NCBI GenBank assembly: GCA_038501625.1
Contig: JAZAYU010000009.1
Location: 2,542,001 to 2,606,000 of the forward strand
Direction of reading: 5' to 3'
DNA from: Corbicula japonica
Taxonomy: Eukaryota; Mollusca; Bivalvia; Venerida; Cyrenidae
DNA length: 64,000 nucleotides
Made by a program: the position numbers and the translations under genes. Positions 22,650 to 34,022 of the stretch are shown here, in pieces. Numbering within the stretch: position 1 is the stretch's first letter; each line of letters begins with the position of its first letter. The notes below the pieces were generated by a model. That model did no database searches and was not told where the DNA came from. It worked only from the letters and a program-made list of their open reading frames with translations.

Positions 22650-23788
22650 CTAAAAAAACTCTCCGTTATGTTCAATGCACTTCTGCCACCGTTCGCACCA
22701 CTTGGTAAAAATGTCTCTGAAATCAGCTAAAGTAAGACTGGCAAGAAATGCGTTTACCGCGGTGGTCAAGTCGCCCTCGTTGTCAAAGTGCGTTCCACGA
22801 AGGTAACCCTTCAGTCGTGGAAACAAAGCAAAATCACAAGGTGCCAAATCTGGAGAATATGGCGGGTGGTTAACAAGAGAAATGTTCAACCGCTCGTACA
22901 CTTCTTCCATCGTTCTGGCACGATGGTATGGCGCATTATCTTGGTGTAACAGGATGTCGGTGAGGCCGGGCCGTTTCCGCTGCACAGCACGCACGAGGTG
23001 CCTTTGGATCACCTGTAACGGAATAAGTGAAATATTGTTTTAGGTTTTCCAGATTTTTTTTCTTAATATTTAATAATGGTACGGACCAAACGTTTATAAT
23101 AAACATTTTAAACAGTGTTACCTGTTTATAATATGCCGCATTAACTGTCTGACCCGCGGGGACGCTGTGGGAGAGAACGATTCCATTAGCATCAAAGAAG
23201 ATGATGAACATCCTCTTCATGGAAGATCGTGATCGTCGGGCCTTCTTCGGGGGTGGCGAATTCGGATGTTTCCAAACCGAAGACTGGAGTTTGGATTCTG
23301 GCTCAAAGTAGTACACCCACGTTTCGTCTGCCGTAATAATGTTATGTAAGAAGGTGTCTCCTTTTTGCTGAACTTGCTGTAAGAAATCAACAGCGGCGTC
23401 CACGCGGCGTTGTTTCTGGTCGGCAGTGAGAATCCGCGGAATCCATCTCGCGCAGACTTTGTGCATCCCTAGCTCTTCGTGAACGATCTGATGAATACGC
23501 CACACACTCATATCCGTAAAACTTGATAATTCGCCGATCTTGATCCATCAAGTCTCTTACTTGATCTACGGCAGCTAACGACTTCTTGGTGACTGGACGT
23601 CCGGTACGCTCGTCATCATTTAGGCTAATTCGTCCACCACTATAGCGTTTGTGCCATTCAAACACTAATGTCCGACAGACAGATGACTCGCCGTACACGC
23701 GTTTTATTTTTTTATACGAATCTGTTGGTGTTTCACCCGACCAGGCATGAAACTTGATTACAGAACGAATTTCTTCTTTCGACGCCAT
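22650..23788 (-). pseudogene. Mariner transposase, frameshifted, with an apparent intron
   Basis: Reads from ATG 23788 (MASKEEIRSVIKFHAWSG) through an N-terminal helix-turn-helix region with WHKRYSGGR. At about 23,525-23,535 a small deletion of roughly a dozen bases shifts the frame; the protein resumes with TDMSVWRIHQIVHEELG. The first catalytic Asp is in ADETWVYYF, the second in HQDNAPYHRA and the third in YSPDLAPCDFALFPRLKG. Thirty-four residues separate the last two, the DD34D signature of mariner. The three coding pieces add up to about 344 residues, the usual mariner length. Between YYKQ (ends 23122) and VIQRHLV (starts 23012) lies a 109-nt insert with GT and TTACAG ends. Because of the frameshift this copy should not make active enzyme. 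Confidence 0.9.
23013..23121 (-). other. Apparent GT-AG intron inside the mariner transposase
   Basis: 109 nt that interrupt the transposase between two perfectly adjoining codons (CAG then GTG, phase 0). The 5' end is GTAACA and the 3' end CGTTACAG. It is AT-rich, and its length is not a multiple of three. Mariner transposase genes normally lack introns. An unrelated 109-nt insertion that happens to start with GT and end with AG is the alternative. Confidence 0.6.
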
Positions 23789-24231
23789 AACGCAAGTGCG
23801 TTTGTAAACAATGACGTCATTTTAATTTGACGTCACGCACGCAATACGCTATGATTTCGCTCAAAATTTACGTCACGGACAGAGTAACGTCAGTTTAATT
23901 ACATATCAAAAATTGGAAGAAATTATACAAATATTTACTGTTTTCGGACGGTTTTAATGCACATACGTATGTAATGCTCCGGGTAGGCTTCCCTTATGTT
24001 GCTATAGCAACAATAGCACAAAGAAAATTCAAATTTACCACTTATTTGTTTCATATTTAAATTATAAACATTTTATTTAGTATGTCTGCAAATTTTCATT
24101 ACTATCAATGAAGCCGTTGAGATTATATGAGAACAGTCCGGGAATTTACCTAACACCCCTCGTATGCACAAATATATGAACCCGGAATTAAGGTCAAGTC
24201 ACTTGTATCATTTGCACAATCGAGAATGATA

Positions 24232-24560
24232 ATTGTCGGTCATCCTGATGACCGACATATTATAATCGACCAAACTTGAGATCTTTAGCCTAAACACCGG
24301 TTAACAGAGATATCACGTACTAGACGGAACGCATAATTTAGACTATGCCACCTGTTTACGCATGCAAAAAGATAGTGAAGAGGCTGATGTTTGATTGCTT
24401 GATATATAGAGAAGATGTTTACCGGAAAAGACTTCAATGTTGATAATCTTGTTACTTGTATACTTAATTTAATTGTCCGTCATCCTGATGGCCGACATAT
24501 TATAATGGGCCAAACTTGAACTTTGAAGGATAACACCAGTTAACAGCGGCACCGGACGTT
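24232..24560 (+). repeat. Two-unit direct repeat, ~240 bp apart
   Basis: ATTGTCGGTCATCCTGATGA (24234) and ATTGTCCGTCATCCTGATGG (24474) each continue with CCGACATATTATAAT, CCAAACTTGA and GTTAACAG. Each unit starts with a small perfect hairpin, GTCGGTCATCCTGATGACCGAC-type, immediately right of the mariner insertion. Confidence 0.7.
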
Positions 24561-25439
24561 GTCACTTTAGACAAAACCGCCCGTCTAAAGCTTGCGAATG
24601 CTATTTCGTTTCACCTATTTGCAAGAAAAGTCTTTTAAATGTTGATGAAACAATATTTGAACATTGCAGTTACGGCAAATAAGAAATTGAGCTGATCTAT
24701 AACGACATGTTAAATTATGTAAACATACGTATGTTGTATTTTCTACAGCGTATAGAAATAATGTTATGCGTCTTTATTTAGAAAGTCACGTGATGCAAAC
24801 CTTTATAGCAAAGGTTTAGTTGCACATAAGTTGAACTGATCCTTTTTTTTGAATCAAACAACTGTTCAGGATGATGCCATATATAAAAAAGATTCGTTAA
24901 GTTATCTTGATTTTGTTCGTCAAAAGCAAGACACCGTTTATGTTTTTCTTAGAGACTCACGAATATCCGATTTTGGCGGGAAATGCTGTCTGTAAATAAA
25001 TATTTACAAAAAGCTAGTCGGTCATTAGCATAACATTTAACAAAAAAAACATGGCACTGAAGTTAAAACTTTAAGCAGCTTTGAAATAAAAGCTTTTTAA
25101 TCCATAGCTAATCAGCTAATCAACCTCAGAATTGTGAATGTTAAACCCCGAGCTGCGAGCGTTTCAAACTAGTTGGTTAGATGTCTTTTCATGTCTTCAT
25201 TCCATTTCATTTTATCTTTTATTTGCAATTACTAATTCACAGGGACATTTATATACAATGCTCTTTCTCAAAGATTTGCATAACGTATTTCCCTGTCCTT
25301 TTGAAATCCAATCTCGAGCACTGATAACCATGCGGTATTTTATGTTTTTGCTAGTAAAACGTTTTAAACAGTTTCAGTCTAACCGAACTTCAACATTTTC
25401 ATATTTGTCGTGTTCGGTGGTTTTCAAAGTTACCTGTTC

Positions 25440-25740
25440 ACATATTTTAAGGGTTCGCAAACATTGCAAAAGGCGAAAACTGGCTAAAATTTCAAAAATG
25501 AATTTTGGGGGATTACTTATTGTCTCCTAGATTTTAGTGAAGAAATGTATTAAGCTAAGGATGTACTTATGTTTTCAAGCTCAATGTAGTCTTATCCTTG
25601 TTCTTATTACCAAGCACATACTAAAACAAAAGAAACACCGTTTGCATGAGAACTGAAATTCGTTAACAATATACCAAAGCAACTCATACCTGAAATAAGT
25701 ATATTCTGGTCTACAATGTTATTGCCAATTCGTCAAAATA
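25440..25740 (+). repeat. Dispersed repeat, copy 1 (second copy at 61.86 kb)
   Basis: Shares long stretches with 61,860-62,125 in the same orientation, such as GGCGAAAACTGGCTAAAATT, then GTGAAGAAATGTATT and TTTGCATGAGAAC, ending GCCAATTCGTCAAAA. Small indels separate the copies, so both are old. Unknown family; no coding capacity. Confidence 0.75.
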
Positions 25741-26320
25741 ATAGCGAACGAGTGGACTCGTCGCAGTTGCAATCCAAATTGAGTTTAACTTATAAAAGAT
25801 TTCCGGGCATACCCCTGACCCCGATGTCTGCTACCACGTACACATGCAATATAACGGATCTGGTTTCGGTACAGTAAGGTAGACAACTCATGCACTATCA
25901 TTACTATGTAAGGGCGATCTAATAGAATATACTGCAAGCAATGCAAAACCATCCTTTAAAGTAAAGAAATAATTGTGAAAAATTTTCAGAACAGTGGCAT
26001 AACGAGAATTTCATAAATTAATTTAAATACAAATAGTGCTTCTCGAGTTTCTGTAATAGTTGCAGAGAAAATCGATATAACACAAACAAAAAATATGAGC
26101 AGCATAAAGCTTAAGTGAAAATAATAAATTCATCAACATCCTAATTTATTGTTTACTTCTTCTAACGCTCATCAACTTCAAGTATGACCAGATCTGCAGA
26201 CTCAACTAAAACTACACTTTATGAAAGTTGGTAACGAACACTTCTCACTGTACAAATAAGCATCGACTGTGGAAAGTTCTATGGTACGTCACTATTTCTA
26301 CATAAAATAGATGAATAAAT

Positions 26321-26524
26321 ACTGTAGTATCATTTAATTTCGCGGGAACGAATTTTCGCGCAAAACAAGTTAATAACAACTTCGCGGCGATATGAATTAG
26401 CGCGACTGTGTTTTCCTATAAGAAACACTGTAGAGTTTAATTTCGCTGAAGTTGAATTTCGCGATCTTGCGTAGCGCGAAATACGCGAAAATTAAACCCG
26501 CGCGAAATAAAATAATTTAACAGT
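26321..26524 (+). mobile_element. MITE with TTCGCG-rich termini, copy 1
   Basis: 204 bp. The inverted termini ACTGTAGTATCATTTAATTT and ACTGTTAAATTATTTTATTT both run into TTCGCG. The direct repeat AATAAAT flanks both sides (26314-26320 and 26525-26531). The interior is full of CGCG and GCGAA words, in contrast to its AT-rich surroundings. A second copy lies inverted at about 42,774. Confidence 0.75.
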
Positions 26525-27052
26525 AATAAATTACGTCTAATTGAAACATTTTTTTACATTAATGTCTTTTGCCGGTAAACGTCTTGCTCATCAGCCGTAC
26601 AACTTTTGTTTGCATGCTTTAGAGTAACAGCAATGGACAACTAAATTCACAAATCGTTTGTCAGATACAATCTACGTGACATTGATCGACAGAACGCTGG
26701 ACATAGCCTCGACTTCCATTGGTCAAAAAGTAAACGCAAGCACGAATACATACTTGTTCTGTTAATTTATCTGCTAATGACCGACTAGCTTTTTGGAAAG
26801 CTAAAACTTGTAATGTCTTACTTTGACTCATATGTTTAGATTTGGTGACTGTTTGCAGAACTTACAGCGGAATATAGACTAAAACGAATATTTTGAAACA
26901 ACATGATAACATGTGAAATCTAAATCAGCAAAATAACTTCCTGGTTGACGAGTAAAATTTAAGCTGTTTCGATTTGTTGAATTCATTTCCGTGATTTCTA
27001 ATAAAATAATGCAAATTGTCGGTTATTGTAATTGTTATTAAGTTTTAACTGT

Positions 27053-27165
27053 CAGGGCCCAAGATCATAAAACTAAATCTGGAGATCAGTCTCAAATCTC
27101 AAGCGAATCAGATCCTTGAGATTTGAGACTGGTTTCCATGCTCAGTTTTATAACCTTGGGCCCTG
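27053..27165. mobile_element. Hairpin MITE, copy 3
   Basis: Ends are perfect inverted repeats of CAGGGCCCAAG. The centre (the CCAAT/ATTGG and ATGGCGAC part) is deleted, leaving the two outer arms facing each other. Confidence 0.85.
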
Positions 27166-28299
27166 GTTGGAAAGTGTTTATTATTAACATGGATAGTTTT
27201 TACTATTTTCACCAACAAAAGACTAACAATGTGTAAACTTCACATACCATCATTTTAATCCTCTTTTCACAGAGCAGACTAGAAAGACTTTAACATAATG
27301 GAAAAACTCAATACCACGCAACGAATGTTTTTATCGGTTCAAACCGGATTGATATCTGATTGTTGCAATTTTCTGCATTCGGCAACATTCGTCTACCTCC
27401 GCTACCTTACGACATGTTTCGAACATTTTTGAACGATTTAACACAAAACAGTTGACTAAGACTTGAATTAAGGTCGTTCATGTTTTAAGCGTTACTTTTA
27501 TAATGCGATACATTACGCAAAAGTTGGCTTTCATTCCAGTTATCTCAACAACATATTGAAGTAGAATATATTGATCAACGTTTGAACATGTTTTTATTGT
27601 ATGCTACTTATGGTTAAATCATCTCCAGTATTGTTAATGGATGCAAATACTTTTACCTGTTAATTACATTAGTAATATATCTTTGCAATATCGTGCTATT
27701 TTCAATGATATGGTCTATTTTTATTTTGAAATTAACCCAACTTTCTTCAACAATACTTCTTCAAAGGTAGTGAATCAATAAATGATACTGATATACATAA
27801 CAAGAAAAGTATAACACAGATGTGTTATATGTGGACGACATTTAAAAGAAGTTAGATGTTGGGTGTAAGAGTTCATGCAGGTGATGGATTGTTTTTAAAC
27901 AAAGAAAGAATTTTAAAGTGCTACTATATTGTTGTCTTTTATTGGCAAAGGGTATTGAACGTTGAAGGATGTGCTTGTATATTACATGTAGTTGTGGAAC
28001 GCGTTGTATACAAGGAGTGCAGTTTGAAATGAAGTATACCGGAATTGGTATGGAATGGGATTTATGATGAAATTTGTTTGCTGAACATTTAACAGTTTGC
28101 AGTAAATGTAGTGAATGACTTGAAAACAAAAGAATTGAAAAGTTTTCCTTTTAAATATAATGAAAACTAGCTAGAAAATAGTGGAAGAGATGGTTGCTAT
28201 AGTAACATGAATTATGATGAAGAATTTACAGAACTATAATTATGTGTTGATATGTATTCTGTTTAGGATACAAAATAATTACTCACATTTTAAGGATTT

Positions 28300-28455
28300 A
28301 CTACACTCCTCTTTGCACCTTTATCGATAAAAAAGTATCAACATTTCAAAAACGGCAAAATGCCTTTCAACGAAATTTTGCACAAATGAATGTTAATTTT
28401 GTTTAGTTTGATACTTTTCTTTTTAAATCGATGGTCGAACAAGGAGGAGTGTAGT
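28300..28455. mobile_element. Small MITE with ACTACACTCCTC ends
   Basis: Inverted 12-bp termini ACTACACTCCTC enclose 156 bp, with inner GATAAAAAAGTATCAA facing TTGATACTTTTCTTTTT. The right end reads CACTACA, so a CACTA relation is possible but unproven. Confidence 0.65.
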
Positions 28456-29699
28456 GGATCGTTAAGAGAACTCAAAATTTCATAAACGTAACTGATTTTT
28501 CATTATTGTCATTGTAGATTTTCGTAAGTAGATACTCTACTGTGAGCTTTGTAAGCCATTCCTCCTTGTTATATCGTTTTCCCGATATCAACAGCAGCTG
28601 AAGATAATGTTAGACCTTGCACTTTGTGGACAGTTACGCCAACATTTAATTTTCATCAAGGAGTTACCTGGAAGTTAAACATTATCATAGCACTAACCAC
28701 ATTAAATGAATTTGCTCTATTTAAATTCAACAGTATCTTTCAAAATTGTCCTACCACGTACATGGCAATTCCTTTGGTACTTTCAGGATGAAAAATCTAT
28801 ACTAACTTTCTATATTCAGCATCTTGATCCCGTAAAAGAGGGGGGGATGGGAGGGGATGGGGATGAGTCACCATTATTATGAACAACAGAAAAAGACATA
28901 CAAAAAATGGTTATACAATCATTATTTACTTTATAGACACGAAATCGCCTTCTTGTAAAACAGAAACCCAAGTGAGAACCGTCAATTTCAACATCAGAAA
29001 CATTTGTAAACAAAGAACCATCATAACATAGGTCACATTCACGCGCCAAAAATCAAGTCATAGGATTGCCAATATTCGTAAACAGAACACAAACTTCAAT
29101 ATCATCCAAGAATAACTATCTGAACAATGTCTCTTACTACATGTACACTTTTTCTATAACTGCTTACAACAATTAACTTTCAATTCGCATAAAAGAAAAC
29201 AGCGACTCATCGATCTATTTATATAATCTATGTATATACATGTTTATAATTATATTTTTAGTTAAGGGTAGATAATTCAATTCAATATCTATATTTATAT
29301 ACTCAATTATAAATAGCTTGACCTTGAACTTAACATGGTTCCCGTTCATTACTCAACAATCTATATATAAAACCGGGCCACATGGTTCTCAGCATTCGCT
29401 AAAAACCTCTATTTAAAGCCGGGCCACATATCCCTTGCGCCGGACTAATTGTACTAAAGTAAATATAATCAAGTAATAGTTACATAGTAATAATATATTA
29501 TGACCCATCATTCGTCCAGAAAACAAGACCTCATTATAAGAAACATCCTCAACTTTTCTGACAATGGATGACAGATTTACTCCCCTTGTGAAGATGGTTA
29601 ATATGTCATTAAGTAAGACATTTGATGTAATTGCTACCATAATGAATTCCCCATCTATTTTTCACACTTCGTTAGTCACTTATCAAGCAAGACGTAATG

Positions 29700-31345
29700 T
29701 GATTATCAGGAATAGCGAAATTCAGTAATCAAAGCCAACAACGTGGCGACGACGTGAGAATGTGTATACATGTAAATGTACATGTTGTTTGTTGGCATCC
29801 TTCGGTCTCTAAAGACAACAGTCTCTCCTGAGTGTTTCCTAAGTTGTTGGGCTTTGCAGCGCCGGTTGTGGCTAAATAAGTCAATGTGGGGGCTGTATCT
29901 CCTGCCGCATTTGCTGCAAGTGTGGTCAGTGGTGGGTACCATTATGGTAGCAGTTATAGGCGTTTGTGGCTCTACCTTTCTTTGAGCTAGGTCTCTATAT
30001 TCTCCTCGGCCTGCTTGACGCCGGTTATAAAAATTGCACACCAGCTAGAGCGGTCGGAAGATGTTGTTTCGAGGTCTGCTGGGTTGATGTTGTAAGACTT
30101 CAGATCTCATTTGCAGACATCGTTGTAGCGCAGGGCAAGTCGACCGGTTGGCCGTGTTCAGGTGAAAAGCTCACCATAGACGATGTCCTTTGGGATGTGG
30201 CCATCGTCCATCCTCCATACGTGTCCGAGCCAGCGCAGGCGTCTCTGAGAGAGAGTGGCTTGACACATCTTCCCGGATCAAAACATCTGCGTTGGAGACG
30301 CAGTCCTGCCAGGTGATGCCGAGGAGTAGTTTGAGGTTGTGCATGTGTAAGGCGTTCAGTGTTCGCTCTTCTTGCGTGTAAAGGGTCCAAGCCTCAGCAC
30401 CGTATAGAAGGATTCTCAGAAGGAGCACCCCTTGGTATACCATCTTTGTGTTAAGAGTAAGCATGGAATTGTCCTACACACACTTCGCTAGAAGGCCATG
30501 GTGGTTGCTGCGTTCGCTATCCTCACGTTAAGCTCGGCGTCCAGGGATAGTAGAAAATTTGTGGAGCCGAGGGGTATGTGAATTTGTCCATCACCTTCAA
30601 GGAGTGATCGCTAATGACATTGTAAGCCATGATATTGGTCTTCTTGAGGCTGTTGGTAAGGCCAAATTCTGCGCATGCCTTCGCGAAGCGAGTGATGATT
30701 CGCTGAATGGCGGTTTCCGTGTGAGCAGCGAGGGCTGCGTCGTCGGCAAAAAGCATCTCCCTCGTGAGGACCTTGCGCACCTAAGTCTTTGCTCTAAGGG
30801 GCGGGGGCGAGGATGAATACTAGTAAGTTCAAGTCGCTCCTTGTATGAAGGAAAATGCCATTTTCAGACTCGCTGGAGCAGGGAGTCGAATATGCCGAAA
30901 AGTGTCGGGGCCACGACGCACCCTGTTTCACGCCGAAATTGATAAGAAAGGGATCCGATGACTCTTCGGCGTACCGAACAACACCACGCACATTGTTGTT
31001 GAATGACTAGATCACTTTCAGAAGCTTGGGAGGTCGAAGAGGCCAAACCGACTGACCAAGTCGAACGGTCGTTCGATGAAGCCGCGGTTTTGTGGATGTC
31101 GCTGTTCACGGCCCTTTCCTGCAGCTGCCTGAGGGAGATCACCATATCGATGGTGGATCCTTTGGCCCGGAACCGACACTAACTCGGTATACACTCGGTC
31201 AGCAAGTACCTGCAGGCGGTTGAGGACTACCCTGGCGAAGGCTTTTCTCACGATGCTGAGGAGAGATCCCACGATAGTTGTTGCAGTCGCTGAGGTCACC
31301 CTTTTTCTTGTAGATCGTTGCGACTTTTGCATCCCGTATGTCTTA
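29700..31345 (-). pseudogene. Decayed LINE (non-LTR retrotransposon) reverse transcriptase ORF
   Basis: Reading right to left on the minus strand, in shifting frames: LLSIVRKAFARVVLNRL at 31,270; ISLRQLQERA near 31,140; NFGVKQGASW near 30,930; the catalytic-palm block REMLFADDAALAAHTE near 30,750, then LTNSLKKTNIMAYNV; LLYGAEAWTLYTQEER and LLGITWQDCVSNADVL at 30,300-30,450; and a terminal zinc-finger-like CSKCGRRYSPHIDLFSHNRRC-type motif near 29,900. This order is that of the second ORF of metazoan LINEs. At least five frame changes or stops make it dead. No endonuclease domain is seen to the right, so the copy is 5' truncated. Its base composition is clearly more GC-rich than the flanks, as expected for an inserted element. 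Confidence 0.88.
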
Positions 31346-31435
31346 AATTTTGTTCCCCTCCTTTGATTGGTGTAAATATTGAGTTGAGCTGAAACTTGGG
31401 CTAGCGGCGTGGGCAGTATGCATTTCCATTACCGC

Positions 31436-31825
31436 CTATGAACAGGCTAATTCAACACAAGTATGCAATATTTTTGCGATGGCTTTCTTAAGTTCCATTT
31501 TCATCCATGTTGATGTTTTTCTATGATGTTCAGAATTTATATCATCAGTTATGTTTTTCCACGATAAGGTAACAACATTCTTTATTTCCTTCTGACAACT
31601 TGCATGAAAAGTTATTAACTTAAATAAACAAATATTGCATAGATCAACTTTTGAACTCACTTGTGCAAATGGAGTTGAGTTTAAATCTGGGATTAGATAG
31701 CAATAATATGGGTAGTAGTCTGCATTTCTTGTGTTTGGTATCCCTCCAAGTTGCGTGGATACTTGATCACAGTTAACCCTTAACTCCATGTACAGGACTC
31801 TATGCATGAGCGAACACTGTAGATC
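31436..31825 (-). CDS. Weak candidate exon, Cys-containing, unrecognised
   Basis: Open frame to TAG 31436. A possible acceptor (ATCTACAG at about 31,816) precedes CSLMHRVLYMELRVNCD. Later comes DLCNICLFKLITFHASC and the C terminus ILHTCVELACS. Eight or more cysteines and an NIT glycosylation site would fit a secreted protein, but I see no known domain. It may join the open frame at 32,347-32,072. Equally, it may be a chance frame. Confidence 0.22.
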   Translation of the reverse strand, partial: DLQCSLMHRVLYMELRVNCDQVSTQLGGIPNTRNADYYPYYCYLIPDLNSTPFAQVSSKVDLCNICLFKLITFHASCQKEIKNVVTLSWKNITDDINSEHHRKTSTWMKMELKKAIAKILHTCVELACS

Positions 31826-32071
31826 TTGACAAGAAAGCAAATATACACTTTTCGTTAATTTGTCAGAAAAATCTTATGAATTTAAAAGCAAAACGTGATA
31901 CGGATAAACACTGTTCGCCCATGCCATAACATTTGTACATATCGAGTAAAGGGTGAAAGTTGTTTTCCAGCTTTGATTACTTATTGTTTTATCAAATAAC
32001 TTTCTGGAATACTCTTAGATACGTTAACGTCAATGGTGTGTCAAAATAAAAAAAACAACCTACATGTATAA

Positions 32072-32347
32072 CTATCTTAAATATATTCCTTGAAAATTGT
32101 GTTTGTTAGTTGTGTTACATCCTACAATCTTTATTTTGTTAGCAATAAAATCAAGCGATAGCGATAGATTCACTTTAATTGACTTGAATTTCATTGGCGG
32201 TGTATCAGTTTCGTTCCAATAATCTGCGTTACACTTTAAATACAACTTCAACGGGTTATCTTTCTTGTTGTAGAATATTGGTGTCCTTACAATGATCGGT
32301 GTACATTTATTAAAGATCAATTTAAAATGACTTGCACTCTTATTCTC
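32072..32347 (-). CDS. Weak candidate exon, unrecognised
   Basis: Follows a good acceptor (GTGTTCCAG at 32348) and reads ENKSASHFKLIFNKC, then PLKLYLKCNADYWNETD and IKVNLSLSLDFIANKIKIVG, with GTAGGA or GTAACA donors near the end. It reads more like protein than most AT-rich frames in this window and lies just upstream of the other candidate exon. No family recognised. Confidence 0.25.
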   Translation of the reverse strand, partial: ENKSASHFKLIFNKCTPIIVRTPIFYNKKDNPLKLYLKCNADYWNETDTPPMKFKSIKVNLSLSLDFIANKIKIVGCNTTNKHNFQGIYLR

Positions 32348-32649
32348 CTGGAACACAAAACTTAACCTGCCGATGTTGTCATGAAGAGACTTTTAACCTT
32401 TAACTTGGAAATTTACTCTAACTAACAAGAGGAAATGCTCAATTTCAGATATTCTTCCAAGAGAATTAACAACACTAACACTAATCTAGGAACAAGTCTG
32501 TGTTATCTACCCTTAATTGAAGACAAATGTTTATAAGGTAGGGTTAGTGAAATGGAGAATAATGTCGTCCTTTCCTTCGAAGAAGTTTTGATTTTATTAT
32601 TATTCATGTATCTTTAATAAAGTAAAGGTTTATAAGCTCACGTTTCCCG

Positions 32650-33545
32650 CTTTAGATGATTGCTATTGAAATGACTCAATCGGTTTCCCAGAGGATATTA
32701 GATATGACAGAATATCAAGCGTCCTTCATAAAATGACTCAAACGAAGTTCCGTGCAAGTGTTGACGTATTATTAATGCCCGTCGTGAAGTAACTCAAGCA
32801 AACAGAGTTCGATAGAGGGAGCAAGTGTTGACATATTACCAAGTACCCGTTGTGAAGTTACTCAATCAAATAGAGTCTGAAAAAGGGCGCAGGTGTTGAC
32901 GTATTATCAAGTACCCGTCGTGAAGTTGACGTATTATCAAGTACCCATCGTGAAGTTACTCAATCAAATAGAGTCTGAAAGAGAGCTCAAGTGTTGACGT
33001 ATTATCATCAAGTATCCTTCGTGAAGTTACTCAATCAAAAAGAGGCCGAAAGATAGCGCAAGTGTTGACGTATTATCAAGTACCATTCTTTAAGTTATTA
33101 AAACAAATAAAGTCCGAAAGAGGGTGCAAGTATTATCAAGTACCCGTCGTGAAGTTACTCAATCAAATAGAATCCGAATGTGAGCGAAGTGTTAACGTAT
33201 TATCAAGTTCCCGTCGTGAAGTTACTCAATCAAATAGAGTCCGAAAGAGGGCGCAAGTGTTGACGTTTTATTAAGTACCATTCGTAATGTTATTAAATCA
33301 AATAGAGTCCGAAAGAGCGCGCAAGTGTTGACGTATTATCAAGTGCCCGTCGTGAAGCTATTCAATGAAATATAATCCGAAAGAGGGCGCAAGTGTTGAC
33401 CTATTATTAAGTACTCGTGTTGAAGTTACTCAATGAAATAGAGTCCGAAAGAGGGTGCAAGTGTTGACGTATTATTAAGTACCCTTCGTTAAGTTATTCA
33501 ATCAAAGAGAGTTCGATAGAGTGCTAAAGTTATTATCAAATTCCC
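32650..33545 (+). repeat. ~68 bp minisatellite, about 13 units
   Basis: Units contain GTGTTGACGTATTATCAAGT, CCCGTCGTGAAGTTACTCAA and AATAGAGTCCGAAAGAGGGC. GTTGAC recurs at 32760, 32827, 32895, 32993, 33063 and onward. Units differ by several substitutions, and one partial duplication occurs near 32,925. The frame crossing 33,062-33,274 is repeat-derived, not a gene. Confidence 0.9.
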
Positions 33546-33929
33546 ATCGCGGACTAACTGGATGTAACACTCGAGTAGAGATGCTAATTTAGTCACTGTT
33601 CTATATATATTCGAGACTCGTGAAAATATGGAGATCTTCTTTAAATAATGCTGTTTTTTGTTGGGTTTTTTGTTTTGTTTCTTTTAAATAGTAAAATTGG
33701 TTTTGTCAAGAATATGCCGTAATCGAGAGGTTAATTTTCCGTTCACACAAAATTCGGTATTATTATATATCAATGAACTTCTGTAAGTTCGACCCTTCAT
33801 AGAGGACGTTGTTTCATTCTAACTCAAATCGTAAATTAAATTAATAACCTAAATGAACTTTTCTTACCAAATATATAAAGAGATACCAGATACTAGAATG
33901 GTGTTACGGATTCAGAAAGAAAATAACTA

Positions 33930-34022
33930 CCATGCTCTCTTCTCCTCTCTACTGTTTGGTTGTGTGGGGATGCTGTGTCTGCTGAATGTAGCCTGATGTG
34001 CATTATTTACTTTTTTATTGTA
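33930..34022 (+). mobile_element. SINE-like dispersed element, 3' fragment
   Basis: CCATGCTCTCTTCTCC, GTTGTGTGGGGATGCTGTG and TGTCTGCTGAATGTAG match only the 3' end of the elements at 7.35 and 57.3 kb. 5' truncation is typical of retroposed elements. Confidence 0.6.

Larger units (their letters stand above)
22381..24162 (-). mobile_element. Mariner transposon, nearly complete
   Basis: Terminal inverted repeats of 28-29 bp (beginning CGAGGGTGTTAGGTAAATTC at the left; the right copy has one extra G) bound a 1.78 kb element flanked by TA on both sides (22379-22380 and 24163-24164). This is the target duplication of the Tc1/mariner superfamily. The termini differ by a single base, so insertion was recent. 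It carries a minus-strand transposase gene, described separately. Confidence 0.93.
25008..26794. mobile_element. 1.8 kb segment bounded by perfect 23 bp inverted repeats
   Basis: AAAAAGCTAGTCGGTCATTA at 25008 is matched exactly in reverse orientation at 26772-26794, with weaker similarity continuing about 20 bp inward. Inside lie a block shared with 61,860-62,125 and a nested MITE (26321-26524). No convincing open frame is present. This is probably a non-autonomous or decayed DNA transposon; no target duplication was identified. Confidence 0.55.

Noticed and set aside
25138..25530. 130-codon frame inside the inverted-repeat segment, a possible transposase
   Set aside because: No catalytic or DNA-binding motif. 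Its end overlaps the dispersed repeat shared with 61.9 kb, whose other copy does not keep the frame.
30190..30816. Plus-strand frames opposite the LINE remnant
   Set aside because: Antisense of decayed reverse transcriptase sequence.
31436..31840. Idea that the Cys-containing frame is an IL-17-like cytokine
   Set aside because: Cysteine spacing and key tryptophan/proline blocks of IL-17 are not present, so I left it unnamed.
33062..33274. Open frame with repeated YYQVP words
   Set aside because: Translation of the 68 bp minisatellite; neighbouring units are out of frame.
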